From Caproicibacter sp047833665 (GTDB taxonomy: Bacteria; Bacillota; Clostridia; Oscillospirales; Acutalibacteraceae), in contig CP181261.1 in the NCBI GenBank assembly GCA_047833665.1, positions 1,736,001 through 1,800,000 on the forward strand: a DNA stretch of 64,000 nt, written 5' to 3'. This document shows positions 1 to 9,150 of this stretch, one piece after another (the first letter of the stretch is position 1; every line of letters starts with the position of its first letter). The translations under genes were made by a program, and so were the position numbers. The notes beneath the pieces are model-generated. The model was not told the DNA's origin and ran no database searches. It saw only the letters and a list, made by a program, of their open reading frames with translations.

Positions 1-134
1 CTTCCTTTCGGTATGATTTGGTTTGTGTAGCTTTATTTTAACCGATGTGTCCATTTCTGTATTTTATTTTTTCTCAACTGTCCAATATGTATTGTAGTCC
101 TACAGTACCTTTAAAATAGGCGTGGCTTGTTTGC

Positions 135-163
135 TTGATTTCAACCAGCAATTTCGTTATAAT
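135..163 (+). promoter_or_regulatory. Sigma-A promoter of the ABC-F gene
   Basis: A TTGATT -35 box (135-140) and a perfect TATAAT -10 box (158-163) are separated by exactly 17 bases, about 65 bases before the ABC-F start codon. The first 130 bases of the window are AT-rich and show no recognisable gene. Confidence 0.7.
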
Positions 164-228
164 GGTTGGAACAGAGAGCAAATAGTCGCAATTTGTGCAG
201 TGGTGCAATACATAGAGAAGGGTTCAGC

Positions 229-2133
229 ATGGGTTTAGTAAGCGTCGGTGGTTTGGAAAAGTCGTTCGGAACGCAAATGGTTCTGTGCGGAATTTCCTTT
301 GAAATACAGGAAAACGATCGCATTGGTCTGATTGGCAGCAACGGTTCCGGCAAAACGACATTACTAAAGTTGTTAACGGGAGAGATAATTCCGGATTCGG
401 GAACAATTTCCATCGCGGGAAAAACTAAAATTGGCTATATGGAACAGCATGTATGCCGAGATCTGGAACGAAGCGCTTTTGATGAAGTGTTGACGGTGTT
501 TTCCCCTCTTCTTGCCTTAGAACACGAATTAGAAGAAATTGGGCAAATTCTTCGCAGCGGTCATGCAGAGAACATCGATGCTGTCGTCGAACGCCAAACG
601 CTTCTGAATGAAAAATTTATTGCGGATGGTGGTTTGACTTTTCGCAGCCGCGCTCGTTCTGCGCTTCTCGGTCTTGGTTTTACAGATGGGGAGATTTCCA
701 CCCCCGTTGGTAAACTAAGCGGCGGGCAAAGAGCCAAACTGCAGCTTGCAAAACTTTTGCTAAGCGATGCCAACCTGATGCTGCTTGACGAACCGACGAA
801 CCATCTTGATTTGGCATCCGTAGAATGGCTGGAAGAATTCCTCCGTTCTTCCAATGCGGCTTTTCTGGTCATTTCTCACGACCGTTATTTCCTAGACCGT
901 GTGACAAATCGAACCTTCGAGCTGACAAATCACAAATTAAATTTGTATAAAGGAAGCTATACTGCTTATTTGGCACAGAAGGAAAACAACGAGCTTGCAT
1001 TGAAACGAAAATATGAAAACACACAAAAGGAAATCAATCGGTTACAAGGCATTGTGGAGCAGCAACGCCGCTGGAACAGGGAAAAAAACATCAGAACCGC
1101 CGAAAGCAAGGAGAAAATGATTGCCCGATTAAAGCAAACACTTGTAAAGCCGGAAGTGCAGCAGAATACTCTGCATTTTCAATTTGGCGTTAATGTTCGC
1201 AGCGGCAATGATGTACTAGCAGCAAATAACCTTTCCCTTTCTTTCGGAAAAAAGCATCTCTTTAAAAATGTTTCTTTCCAAATGAAACGCGGCGATCGAG
1301 TTTTTCTGATTGGTCCGAATGGCTGCGGAAAAACCTCTCTTTTTAAAATCCTTCTCGGCAAAATCACTCCCGACACCGGAAACTGCCGATTGGGTACAGG
1401 TGTTAAAATAGGATATTATGATCAGCTTCAAACAGGATTGAGGCCCGAAAAACGCGTTATTGATGAAATATGGGATTATTATCCTCAGATGACCGAAACG
1501 CAGATTCGAAGCGCATTGGCAGTTTTTCTGTTCCAAGGTGACGATGTCTTTAAGCAGGTTAGCACACTCAGCGGCGGCGAGAGGGCTAGAGTTCTATTAC
1601 TGCGTCTTATGCTTTCACGTGACAATTTTCTCCTGCTCGACGAACCGACCAATCATCTGGATCTCCCATCCTGTGAGGCATTGGAAAATGCCCTGAAGGA
1701 TTACGAGGGAACTCTGCTCATCATTTCACACGACCGATATTTTATCAATAAAATTGCAAACCGTATCTATGCTCTGACGCCGGACGGCTTAGAAGACTGC
1801 GGTGCAAATTATTCTGAATATCTGGAAAAACAAAAAAATGAGCAGGCCAAAGTGCCCGCCCATAAGATTCGCAAAGAAAACGATTATACCATTAGAAAGA
1901 AACAAGCCGCTATTCGGCGCAAACGCAAAGCAGCCATATTAAAATTAGAACAGCAAATTGAACGCAACGAAACAGCAATCGCAGAATTGGAAAAAGAATT
2001 GTCAAATCCAGAGACAGCAAGCGATTATCAAGCTGCAATGGAACTTACTGACAAAATCAATGCGCTGCAAACTGAAAATGAAAGCCTTTTGGAAAAGTGG
2101 AGTGAACTTTCCGAAAAGCAGGAAGAAGCATAA
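229..2133 (+). CDS. ABC-F family ATP-binding protein
   Basis: A soluble tandem-ATPase ABC protein of 634 residues with no membrane segments, so an ABC-F protein acting on the ribosome (translation factor or antibiotic-resistance type) rather than a transporter. Two nucleotide-binding domains are visible: Walker A at about residues 36-44 and 361-369, LSGGQ/LSGGE signatures at about 162 and 446, and LLDEPTNHLD Walker B motifs at about 184 and 467. The typical ABC-F linker lies between them, and a charged coiled coil occupies about 545-634. An upstream in-frame ATG at 166 is possible, but the GAGAAGGG ribosome site just before 229 and the family N-terminus favour 229. Neighbours do not indicate a resistance role. 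The exact subfamily (EttA, Uup, YdiF or resistance type) cannot be set by eye. Confidence 0.9.
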   Translation: MGLVSVGGLEKSFGTQMVLCGISFEIQENDRIGLIGSNGSGKTTLLKLLTGEIIPDSGTISIAGKTKIGYMEQHVCRDLERSAFDEVLTVFSPLLALEHELEEIGQILRSGHAENIDAVVERQTLLNEKFIADGGLTFRSRARSALLGLGFTDGEISTPVGKLSGGQRAKLQLAKLLLSDANLMLLDEPTNHLDLASVEWLEEFLRSSNAAFLVISHDRYFLDRVTNRTFELTNHKLNLYKGSYTAYLAQKENNELALKRKYENTQKEINRLQGIVEQQRRWNREKNIRTAESKEKMIARLKQTLVKPEVQQNTLHFQFGVNVRSGNDVLAANNLSLSFGKKHLFKNVSFQMKRGDRVFLIGPNGCGKTSLFKILLGKITPDTGNCRLGTGVKIGYYDQLQTGLRPEKRVIDEIWDYYPQMTETQIRSALAVFLFQGDDVFKQVSTLSGGERARVLLLRLMLSRDNFLLLDEPTNHLDLPSCEALENALKDYEGTLLIISHDRYFINKIANRIYALTPDGLEDCGANYSEYLEKQKNEQAKVPAHKIRKENDYTIRKKQAAIRRKRKAAILKLEQQIERNETAIAELEKELSNPETASDYQAAMELTDKINALQTENESLLEKWSELSEKQEEA

Positions 2134-2138
2134 AAAAA

Positions 2139-2166
2139 GCAGCGTAGGTCTTTTCAGACGCGCTGC
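2139..2166. terminator. Terminator between ABC-F and HPr-like genes
   Basis: A GCAGCG/CGCTGC stem encloses an imperfect inner stem directly after the ABC-F stop. An A-run on its left provides a U-tract for transcripts arriving from the convergent HPr-like gene, so it probably serves mainly that strand. Confidence 0.5.
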
Positions 2167-2176
2167 AAACTTATGT

Positions 2177-2425
2177 TCAAGATCTTACCGATATGGGATC
2201 ACACTGAAACTGCTGTAACTGTTTGATAAAATCATCTGCATTGTCGCTGTCAACTTCAATTTTCAGTGGCTTGGACAAATCGAGGCTAAAAATACCCATA
2301 ATCGATTTTGCATCAATTTTATATTTGTCGGTAACAAGGTTAATCGGAAAATTATAACTGTTTGTCAACGTAACAAATTTTTTCACTGCTTCAATGCTGG
2401 AGAGAAGGATCGAAGTCGTGTACAT
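2177..2425 (-). CDS. HPr-like protein lacking the phosphorylatable histidine
   Basis: An 82-residue protein with the HPr fold signature: a central AKSIMGIFSLDLS block matching the region around regulatory Ser46 of HPr and Crh, and a length close to the 85-88 residues of the family. The N-terminal stretch that normally reads GLHARPA, with the active-site His15, is replaced by a run without histidine (LSSIEAVKKFV). It therefore cannot carry phosphate from enzyme I. The serine site resembles Crh-type regulators, although HPr kinase is not visible here. It is a single gene, convergent with ABC-F and divergent from mtaB. A role in carbon-catabolite signalling is inference. Confidence 0.7.
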   Translation of the reverse strand: MYTTSILLSSIEAVKKFVTLTNSYNFPINLVTDKYKIDAKSIMGIFSLDLSKPLKIEVDSDNADDFIKQLQQFQCDPISVRS

Positions 2426-2553
2426 ACAGTTACCCCCTGATTTATTTATCTCTACAAATATATATCAAATTTAGCGGAAGGTCAATGTTGATTTTGACTA
2501 GAAATTTTCATCAATAGCAAAACAAAATATCTATTTTTATAAAAGGTGTACAA

Positions 2554-3846
2554 ATGAAAGTATCTATTATTACCCTTGGATGTAAAGTAAATCAATACGA
2601 ATCCCAAGTCTTGCTAAACCAACTGCAAGCGGCCGGTTTTACTGCGTGTGACCCTTCTGAGGAAAGCGATGTAGTCATTTTAAATACCTGCACCGTAACA
2701 TCTACAAGCGACCGCAAAGCCCGCCAATTACTGCACCGGGCACGCAGGAAAAATCCGAAAGCCGTATTGGTTGTAACAGGTTGTCTGCCGCAGGCATTTC
2801 CCCAAGAGGCAGACAAACAGCTTGCCGAGGCTGATATTGTCCTCGGTAATTCTAACCGCTCTTCCCTTTTGCCTGACATTGAAAGATTTCTGAAAACTCG
2901 GCAGAGAATTGTTGACATTGTACCGCATACATCCGGTGAACCGTTTGAACCAATGAGTACGGACCGATTTTTTGAACGGACGCGCGCTTTTTTAAAAATT
3001 GAGGACGGATGCAATCGATACTGTTCCTATTGTATTATCCCTTATGCGCGTGGCCCGGTGAGGTCAAAACCTTTGGATGATTTAAAACGTGAACTGGAAC
3101 AAATCGCTTCCAAAGGATATCCTGAAGTGGTATTAACCGGTATTAATCTTTCTGCGTATGGTCAGGAATGGGGATTGACACTCTGCGACGCTGTGGAAGC
3201 TGCCTGTTCAGTGGAAAAAATTCAGCGTGTCAGATTGGGTTCCTTAGAACCGGAACGGCTGGATGAAGCAGTTATCGCTCGCCTGAAACGTCAGAAAAAA
3301 CTCTGCCCGCAGTTTCACCTTTCTCTTCAAAGTGGGTGTGATGAAACTTTAAAGCGCATGAACCGGCATTACAACACAGAAGAATATCGCAGAATTGTCC
3401 ATAATCTACGCCAAACATTTAGCAATGCAGCCATCACAACTGATATTATGGTGGGTTTTCCGGGCGAAACGGAAGAGGAATTTGAACAATCAAAAGCTTT
3501 TGTAGAAGAAATTCAGTTTGCAAAAACACATGTTTTTTCCTATTCTCGACGTCCCGGCACCGTTGCAGACCAAGCTCCCGAGCAAGTGGATCCGAAAGTC
3601 AAAGAAGAGCGAAGCCATCGTATGATCGATACGGCCCGAAAAACACGAGCCGCTTTTCTGCAAAGCCAATGCGGGCTGACAGAGTTTGTTTTGTTCGAAC
3701 AAAAAAGTGCTGCAGGTGTTTATGAAGGCTATACGCCAAATTACACGCCTGTTAAAACTCATAGTGCTGAAGATCTCTGCGGAAAAATTTTGCCGGTTCA
3801 CATCACGGCAGCAACAGATGATTTCTGTCTGGGCGAGCTGGTTTAA
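2554..3846 (+). CDS. mtaB: tRNA t6A37 methylthiotransferase MtaB
   Basis: Radical-SAM methylthiotransferase that converts t6A to ms2t6A at position 37 of tRNAs reading ANN codons. The 430 residues contain the N-terminal MTTase domain with three cluster cysteines (LGCKVNQ, ILNTCTVT, VVTGCLPQ), the radical-SAM CNRYCSYC motif near residue 150, and a C-terminal TRAM-like domain. The LGCKVNQYE start is diagnostic of MtaB rather than MiaB or RimO. Length is normal for the family. The start follows an AAAAGG site. The stop overlaps by four bases the stop of the convergent glycosidase-like gene, so the two share a 3' end. Confidence 0.93.
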   Translation: MKVSIITLGCKVNQYESQVLLNQLQAAGFTACDPSEESDVVILNTCTVTSTSDRKARQLLHRARRKNPKAVLVVTGCLPQAFPQEADKQLAEADIVLGNSNRSSLLPDIERFLKTRQRIVDIVPHTSGEPFEPMSTDRFFERTRAFLKIEDGCNRYCSYCIIPYARGPVRSKPLDDLKRELEQIASKGYPEVVLTGINLSAYGQEWGLTLCDAVEAACSVEKIQRVRLGSLEPERLDEAVIARLKRQKKLCPQFHLSLQSGCDETLKRMNRHYNTEEYRRIVHNLRQTFSNAAITTDIMVGFPGETEEEFEQSKAFVEEIQFAKTHVFSYSRRPGTVADQAPEQVDPKVKEERSHRMIDTARKTRAAFLQSQCGLTEFVLFEQKSAAGVYEGYTPNYTPVKTHSAEDLCGKILPVHITAATDDFCLGELV

Positions 3847-5135
3847 GATGAATTGTTTAAGATTTTTACAACATTTTGAACTTCCTGTTTGGTTTGCTCT
3901 GAGTCTAAATAATCAGCGGAATAAAACATGAATCCATCACATGAAATTTCGCGCCCATATTGAATCTGAGTGGCCAAAATATTGCTGGAGCTTTTCCAAG
4001 TTCCGCTGTCCGTATCAGAGCCAGCCTTATACACGGCAAGTCCGTAATACAGCTTAATATTTTGATTTGTAACCATTTTCCTCCACGCCTGTGCCGCAGT
4101 ATCAAACGGCAAAACCGGATTTTCAAAATTCACATAAAGCTGAGGACAAATATAGTCCACATACCCGGATGCGGAACACCACGCTGTAACATCCGCACCC
4201 ATCGCCAAATCATTTTGAATGTTTCCCTGAGGCGCAATCCCAAATGGCAGCGACGGTTTGACGGATTTTATCTTCTGGTAAACAAGCGATACCATTGCGC
4301 TGATATTGGCACGCCTCCAGTCGGCAAGGCTCATCGGCGTACCATTTGTTTGAGCAGTTTTGCAATAAGCATCATAGGCCGTCTGATCAAACGCTGCGTC
4401 CTGCGTCGGATAAAAATAGTCGTCAAACTGAATGCCATCCACATCATATTTCTCGGCGATTTCTTTGACTCCGTCCGCTATCAGCTGTCTAACTTCCGCA
4501 TAGGCTGGATTAAAATATTTTCCATTTTCAAAATCCACTACCCAATCGGCTTTTTCGGGATCATTTTTCCATGTATTGTAGATATTCCCAACAGCTAAAA
4601 TGGATGGGGTATTAGAAACCTGAATTCGAAGCGGATTGACCCATGCGTGAATTTTTAGCCCTTCTTGGTGGCACACCTTGACCATATCCGCTAATGGATC
4701 ATATCCGGGGTTGACTCCCTGCGTTCCTCCTACCACATGACTCCACGGAAAGTAGGAGGATGAATATAAGGCATCCGCAAAGGGGCGAACTTGGACAATC
4801 AGCGTATTCATACCGCATTTTTTAGCATTATTGACAATCGTGTTAAATTTTTTTAAAAAACCCTGTTCGCTCCTATCATCTTCACGACTCATATTTAGGC
4901 TGAGATATGGTACCCAAACTGCCCTCATTTCATCATCATTTTGCGTAACTTGAACTGCTGTTTGAACTGTGGAAGAAGCACTGTTTTCACTGGTTGTGGC
5001 AGGACTCATTTCCTCAAATGTTTTTTGTGCGGGCAGACCGCGATTAAAATTGACCACCATGGTGATAACGATAACCACTGCTAATACGAAAACGCAAACA
5101 ATGATGCTATGCTTATGAAACAGCCTGACTACCAT
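3843..5135 (-). CDS. GHL10/DUF187-type glycoside hydrolase-like protein, membrane anchored
   Basis: A 430-residue extracytoplasmic protein. It opens with a short basic segment and one hydrophobic helix (about residues 10-30) without a clear signal-peptidase site, then a Ser/Thr-rich linker and a TIM-barrel of the glycosyl hydrolase-like 10 family (YngK-like). Seen in the barrel are MRAVWVPYLSLNMS at the start, VNPLRIQ, and the acidic GIQFDDYFYP strand that holds candidate catalytic residues. Members are thought to cleave peptidoglycan-related or other glycan chains, but the substrate here is unknown. Upstream in-frame starts exist (5144, 5153, 5225); 5135 best fits the GGAAAGG ribosome site. 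Confidence 0.8.
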   Translation of the reverse strand: MVVRLFHKHSIIVCVFVLAVVIVITMVVNFNRGLPAQKTFEEMSPATTSENSASSTVQTAVQVTQNDDEMRAVWVPYLSLNMSREDDRSEQGFLKKFNTIVNNAKKCGMNTLIVQVRPFADALYSSSYFPWSHVVGGTQGVNPGYDPLADMVKVCHQEGLKIHAWVNPLRIQVSNTPSILAVGNIYNTWKNDPEKADWVVDFENGKYFNPAYAEVRQLIADGVKEIAEKYDVDGIQFDDYFYPTQDAAFDQTAYDAYCKTAQTNGTPMSLADWRRANISAMVSLVYQKIKSVKPSLPFGIAPQGNIQNDLAMGADVTAWCSASGYVDYICPQLYVNFENPVLPFDTAAQAWRKMVTNQNIKLYYGLAVYKAGSDTDSGTWKSSSNILATQIQYGREISCDGFMFYSADYLDSEQTKQEVQNVVKILNNSS

Positions 5136-5211
5136 TTTTTTCATCCTTTCCATAACAAACATCATTTTACAAAAGCCGCTGTCATAGTATGTAATTTTGG
5201 GAGGTGGAAAA

Positions 5212-5577
5212 ATGTTTTTTATCATTGGGATTATCAGCGGGACAACAGAAATTGGTATGCGGCGGTGTGCCTATTTTCCTTGCTGTTCTCTCCGGGAAAA
5301 TTTAGCGCTTGTTACATGTGCTTACCAACAATTCACCCTTTTCTTCCTGCCTCTGTTCCGATTTGGAAAAAGATATTTTGTATCCTGTCCAAACTGCGGT
5401 GCTGTTTATGAAATAAACCGCGATGAAGGCAAGCGTATTGAACATGATCCCAATGCCCAAATCAACCCAGACAAAATGTTCCGTGTAGCGGGACGAACCG
5501 CTAGATTTTGTCCGAATTGCGGTGCACAGGTTAACCCGCAAAGTCATTTTTGTCCATACTGCGGCACAAGGCTTTAA
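5212..5577 (+). CDS. Small zinc-ribbon protein
   Basis: A 121-residue protein of the zinc-ribbon type. After the MFFIIGIISG start come three CxxC pairs: SCPNCG near the middle and FCPNCG and FCPYCG at the C-terminus, arranged as two treble-clef or ribbon sites. The N-terminal third is hydrophobic-aromatic, and no enzyme domain is visible. GGGAGG lies eight bases before the ATG, which fixes this start over an earlier one at 5197. It may be co-transcribed with the DUF1294 gene 22 bases downstream. Function unknown. Confidence 0.75.
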   Translation: MFFIIGIISGTTEIGMRRCAYFPCCSLRENLALVTCAYQQFTLFFLPLFRFGKRYFVSCPNCGAVYEINRDEGKRIEHDPNAQINPDKMFRVAGRTARFCPNCGAQVNPQSHFCPYCGTRL

Positions 5578-5599
5578 AAATTTTTTAAGGGTGTGAATT

Positions 5600-5869
5600 G
5601 TGTCTGATTATATATATTTCATTGTTTACCTAATTATTATGAATTTTATAGCAGCCGTTGTAACAAATTTGGACAAACGTAAGGCAAAACGACATTTATG
5701 GCGTGTGCCAGAAAACAGACTCTTATTCCTTGCTCTGCTGGGAGGTTCCCCGGCTATGTTTTTTACCATGCTTTTGATTCGCCACAAAACAAAACACATA
5801 AAATTTATGGTTGGCATTCCTGTAATTTTATTTTTGCAAATTTTTGTATTGCTGAAACTGATAACATAG
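5600..5869 (+). CDS. DUF1294 small membrane protein
   Basis: 89 residues starting at a GTG after an AAGG site. The sequence is two to three hydrophobic helices around a conserved core, with a DKRKAKR basic patch after the first helix and LALLGGSPAMFF then RHKTKH in the middle. This matches the DUF1294 family of short inner-membrane proteins of unknown function. It follows the zinc-ribbon gene by 22 bases and is closed by a strong terminator, so the two probably form a small operon. Confidence 0.8.
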   Translation: MSDYIYFIVYLIIMNFIAAVVTNLDKRKAKRHLWRVPENRLLFLALLGGSPAMFFTMLLIRHKTKHIKFMVGIPVILFLQIFVLLKLIT

Positions 5870-5897
5870 TTCGTTTTCGCACACTGAAACAAAATAG

Positions 5898-5939
5898 GGA
5901 AGGCATCGGATGATTTCCATGATGCCTTCCCATTTTTTA
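5898..5939 (+). terminator. Rho-independent terminator after DUF1294 gene
   Basis: An 11-bp stem GGGAAGGCATC/GATGCCTTCCC with a 12-base loop is followed by ATTTTTTAT. It is a textbook terminator for the zinc-ribbon/DUF1294 pair. Confidence 0.85.
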
Positions 5940-5995
5940 TCATATGAAAAAAAAACATCCTTCGCTTAACGCGTCGGATGGGTTTCCTAGGGGGG

Positions 5996-7445
5996 TGCGG
6001 ACAAAAAGTTGGACTGAATACACTCAGGAAGGAGATAGAGGATGTATTCAGAGGAACAATATCGAAAAGCCCTGGAGGTTTATGAAGAAACGAAATCGGT
6101 AACAAAAACAATAACGATTTTAGGATATCCGGCACGCAGGCAAACGCTATACAATTGGATCAATCGAAAACGAATGTTGCCGGAAGACCGATGCACCTTT
6201 TGTGGATATAATACACCGGAGCACCCTCGCCATCCACCTATAGAATTAAAGCTTGAGATTTTACACCGTTGCTTTGAGCTGGGAGAAGATGTACAATTAG
6301 TATCAAATGAAGTGGGATATAGCACAGCAAGTATATATAACTGGCGGCGCAAATATATCCAGAAAGGTGCTGCGGCATTAATGAATGCATCCAATGAGCG
6401 AGCCAGAGGGAAACTGACGGAAGGAAAAGCTGCATCTTCAGAGGAACTTGATGAACTGAAAGCAAAAATCCAAGATATGCAGTTAGAAATTGACATTCTG
6501 AAAAAAACAATTGATGTGCTAAAAAAAGACCCCGGCGTCAACAAGAGTCCCTTGAACAACAGGGAGAAGGCAGTAATTGTTGATGCCTTAAAAGAGAAGT
6601 ATCCACTGCCTGTATTGATAAAAAAACTCAAACTGGCAAAGAGCAGCTATTACTATCAAAAGAAACGTGTCAGTTTTGCAAAGAAGCATAAAGATGATTA
6701 TCAAGCTGTTGCGACCATATTCCACAACAATAAGGAAAGATATGGATATCGTAGAATTAAAATAGTATTGAACCGAGAGGGCTATACCCTATCCGAAAAG
6801 GTGATACGTCAAATTATGCGTGAAAATGGCTTGGTTGTGAAAGGCCGAAAAGCGAGAAAATACTGCTCTTACAAAGGAGAAATTAGCCCTGAAGTACCCA
6901 ATGTGATTCGAAGAAATTTCAGAGCTGACAAGCCAAATCAGAAGTGGTTGACTGATGTGACGGAGTTCTCAATTCCAGCAGGAAAAGTATATTTGTCTCC
7001 TATTATTGACTGCTATGATGGTATGCCGGTAGCATGGAACATTAGCTGTAAACCAGACGCACAATTGGTAAACCGTATGCTGGATCGTGCAATTAGTGCA
7101 CTTCCTCAAGATGCGCATCCGATTATTCATTCAGATCGAGGCTGTCACTATCGATGGCCGGGCTGGATAGATCGAACCCGTAAGGCAGGATTGATCAGAT
7201 CAATGTCTCAAAAAGGGTGTTCACCGGACAATTCAGCCTGTGAAGGTTTTTTTGGAAGAATGAAGAATGAGATGTTCTACGGCCGTTCTTGGCAAGGTAT
7301 CACAGTAGAAGATTTTATGCAGCAAATTGAAGCTTATATGGTATGGTATCGGGATACGAGAATCAAAATATCTCTTGGAGGATTGAGTCCAGCAGAATAT
7401 AGAATCAAAATGGGATTAGCCATATAGTCCAATAAAATGTCCGCA
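5996..7445 (+). mobile_element. Intact IS3-family insertion sequence, about 1.45 kb
   Basis: One transposase gene is bounded by imperfect terminal inverted repeats: TGCGGACAAAAAGTTGGACT at 5996-6015 and its partner at 7426-7445, which as reverse complement reads TGCGGACATTTTATTGGACT. The ends obey the 5'-TG...CA-3' rule of IS3 elements. Both ends continue into a short G/C run (G6 on the left, GGCCC on the right) that recurs at the deleted second copy, so the true ends may lie a few bases further out. No flanking duplication is certain. Confidence 0.85.
6042..7427 (+). CDS. IS3-family transposase, single reading frame
   Basis: A 461-residue DDE transposase. The first part carries two helix-turn-helix segments (ILGYPARRQTLYNWINRKR and VGYSTASIYNWRRKY) and a leucine-zipper-like helix before residue 165. 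The second is the rve integrase core with LTDVTEF, IHSDRG and CEGFFGRMKNE supplying the D, D and E. In most IS3 elements these are two overlapping frames joined by programmed -1 frameshifting; here they are fused without a break. The start follows GGAAGGAGA. The stop lies one base inside the right inverted repeat. The gene appears complete and potentially active. Confidence 0.92.
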   Translation: MYSEEQYRKALEVYEETKSVTKTITILGYPARRQTLYNWINRKRMLPEDRCTFCGYNTPEHPRHPPIELKLEILHRCFELGEDVQLVSNEVGYSTASIYNWRRKYIQKGAAALMNASNERARGKLTEGKAASSEELDELKAKIQDMQLEIDILKKTIDVLKKDPGVNKSPLNNREKAVIVDALKEKYPLPVLIKKLKLAKSSYYYQKKRVSFAKKHKDDYQAVATIFHNNKERYGYRRIKIVLNREGYTLSEKVIRQIMRENGLVVKGRKARKYCSYKGEISPEVPNVIRRNFRADKPNQKWLTDVTEFSIPAGKVYLSPIIDCYDGMPVAWNISCKPDAQLVNRMLDRAISALPQDAHPIIHSDRGCHYRWPGWIDRTRKAGLIRSMSQKGCSPDNSACEGFFGRMKNEMFYGRSWQGITVEDFMQQIEAYMVWYRDTRIKISLGGLSPAEYRIKMGLAI

Positions 7446-7668
7446 GGCCCTGGTCAAGATTCGGGTGATTTTCCAGTCCAATATCCTCCCCTGCTTTGAT
7501 ACTCATTAAAGTTAGCTGCAAGTGATCACCTGTCCACAATGCGGTACGAAATGTTTGATTTTGCTTTGTCGCTTGATCGATATTGATGATAAACGGTTCT
7601 TGCCCGTAATCTTTATGAATGATATTGGAATTTTGTTTATAACCAGGGCAAGGGCACCTTCTATACAT
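7446..7668 (-). pseudogene. 5' fragment of a cupin-domain gene cut by the IS
   Basis: About 74 codons of a small cupin protein begin at an ATG preceded by GAGGAG and stop being cupin-like at the right end of the IS. FRTALWTG, LQLTLMSI and GEDIGLE.HP.LDQ are the first cupin strands and the start of the metal-binding motif. The normal continuation, including the second cupin motif, is missing on both sides of the element, so the gene is truncated and inactive. Reading through into the IS adds about 13 unrelated residues. Confidence 0.75.
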
Positions 7669-7758
7669 ATGAATCAGCTCCTCTGTATGCTTATATCTTA
7701 TATTATGGTACAAATATGAGCATATGTTCCTTAGATTTTTCAAACAACCCTAGGGGCC

Positions 7759-8168
7759 TGCGGACATTTTATTGGACTATATGAACTAATCCCATTTTGA
7801 TTCTATATTCTGCTGGACTTAAATCTCCAAGAGATATTTTGACTCTCGTATCCATATACCATACCATACTTGCTGTGCTATATCCCACTGTATTGGATAC
7901 TGATTGTACATCTCTCACAGTTCAAAGCACCGGTGTAAAATCTCAAGCTTTCATTCTATTGGTGGATGGCGAGGGTGCTCCGGTGTATGATATCCACAAA
8001 ATGTGCAATTGTATAGCGCTTGCCTGCATGCCGGATATTTCAAAATCGTTATTGTTTTTGTTGCCGATTTCGTTTCTTCATAAATCTCCATGGTTTTGCG
8101 ATATTGTTCCTCTGAATACCATCCCCTATCTCTTTCCCGAGTGTATTCAGTCCAACTTTTTGTCCGCA
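7759..8168 (-). mobile_element. Internally deleted copy of the same IS3-family element
   Basis: About 410 bp in inverted orientation relative to the intact copy, with both terminal repeats intact (7759-7778 and 8149-8168). Between them only the first roughly 100 codons of the transposase, with a small internal loss removing WINRKRMLPEDR, and the last roughly 25 codons remain. The junction joins YSTAS directly to MVWY, within a shared TAT. It cannot encode transposase but could be mobilised in trans by the intact copy. Confidence 0.85.
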
Positions 8169-8248
8169 CCCCCCCATCATGGGTTTTTCATAATAATTGG
8201 ATTTTTTATTACCTATAACATCCTACAAAAATTTCTAAGTTTCCATTT

Positions 8249-9150
8249 TTAATCTTTGTTTTCCATAGCAGTTCTATAAGCTTCTTCTAATCTCGTGCTT
8301 CCTTTCTCCTTGCAACCCTGTACAAAACTATCCCAATTGCTCAATGGTTCTTTACCCATGATGAACTTTTCCATCATGCTTTTTACATAGTCGCTCAGCG
8401 TTGCAGAATAAACTTTTGTTTCTTCAAGCTGCTCAATCGAAAGAGGTGCAGTTGGATTAGGCATCGGAACGATATTATCTTGAGCAATCTGTGCAACCAA
8501 GTCTCTGTCTTCCTTTGATAGGAAGCCGGTAATCTTATCGATTGATTCGCGGATAACAAAATCGTTAGAGCCTAGTCCTGCTGTGGCCGAATAGTTTACA
8601 TTCGGGTCTTTTCCATGCATTACACCATCGCTGTCTTTGACAAAGTCTTCGCCTTCAACACCAAAATTGAGCAATACTTCTGCTTCATCAGTATAACCCC
8701 AGTCAAGGTAGCTCAATACATCTTGAAGGTGTTCAGGATCATCTTTCAATTTTGACGATAAGCAAATAGCAAGCGACCAAGCGGAGGCCCAACCTAACGC
8801 ATGATTATCGTCAGTGCCCTTAGGCGGATAAATTACGGAAAGTTCAAAATCGGGATCAATTGCTTTACCCTGCGGGATATATGTGCTTAAATTTTGAATC
8901 CAGTCAATCATCATAAATGTTTTTCCCTGAACAATTCTCTGTACATAAACATTGGAATCCAGTGTTGCAAATTCCTCATCCAAAACCCCGGCAGAGTATA
9001 ATTTGTTGGTATATTCCAACATTTGTTTCCAGCGATCTGTGGTCGGTTCAAATACCCATGAATTTGTATCGGCATGATACATCATTCCATCGGAAAGAGT
9101 CCAACCTGCGATTGTACCAAATGCGGCCGCTATATTACACATAATATTAG
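8249..9150 (-). pseudogene. 3' part of a sugar ABC-transporter solute-binding protein
   Basis: About 300 codons match the C-terminal two thirds of a large LplA/DUF3502-type extracellular solute-binding lipoprotein: FGTIAGWTLSDGMMYH, WKQMLEYTNKLYSAGVLD, VQGKTFMMIDW and WASAWSLAICLS. The signal peptide, lipobox and N-terminal lobe are absent. Instead the frame continues upstream into the tail of the permease gene, so a deletion has fused the two. It belongs to the minus-strand GH117-GH2-importer operon and would have delivered oligosaccharides to the permeases. It is not functional as it stands. Confidence 0.8.

Noticed and set aside
3960..4598. A 212-codon plus-strand frame opposite the GHL10 gene
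   Set aside because: Antisense shadow of a well-supported gene; no family motifs or ribosome site.
5991..7450. Target-site duplication of the intact IS3 element
   Set aside because: Bases outside the TG...CA ends (G-run left, GGCCC right) recur at the deleted copy, so they belong to the element; the remaining flanks do not match.
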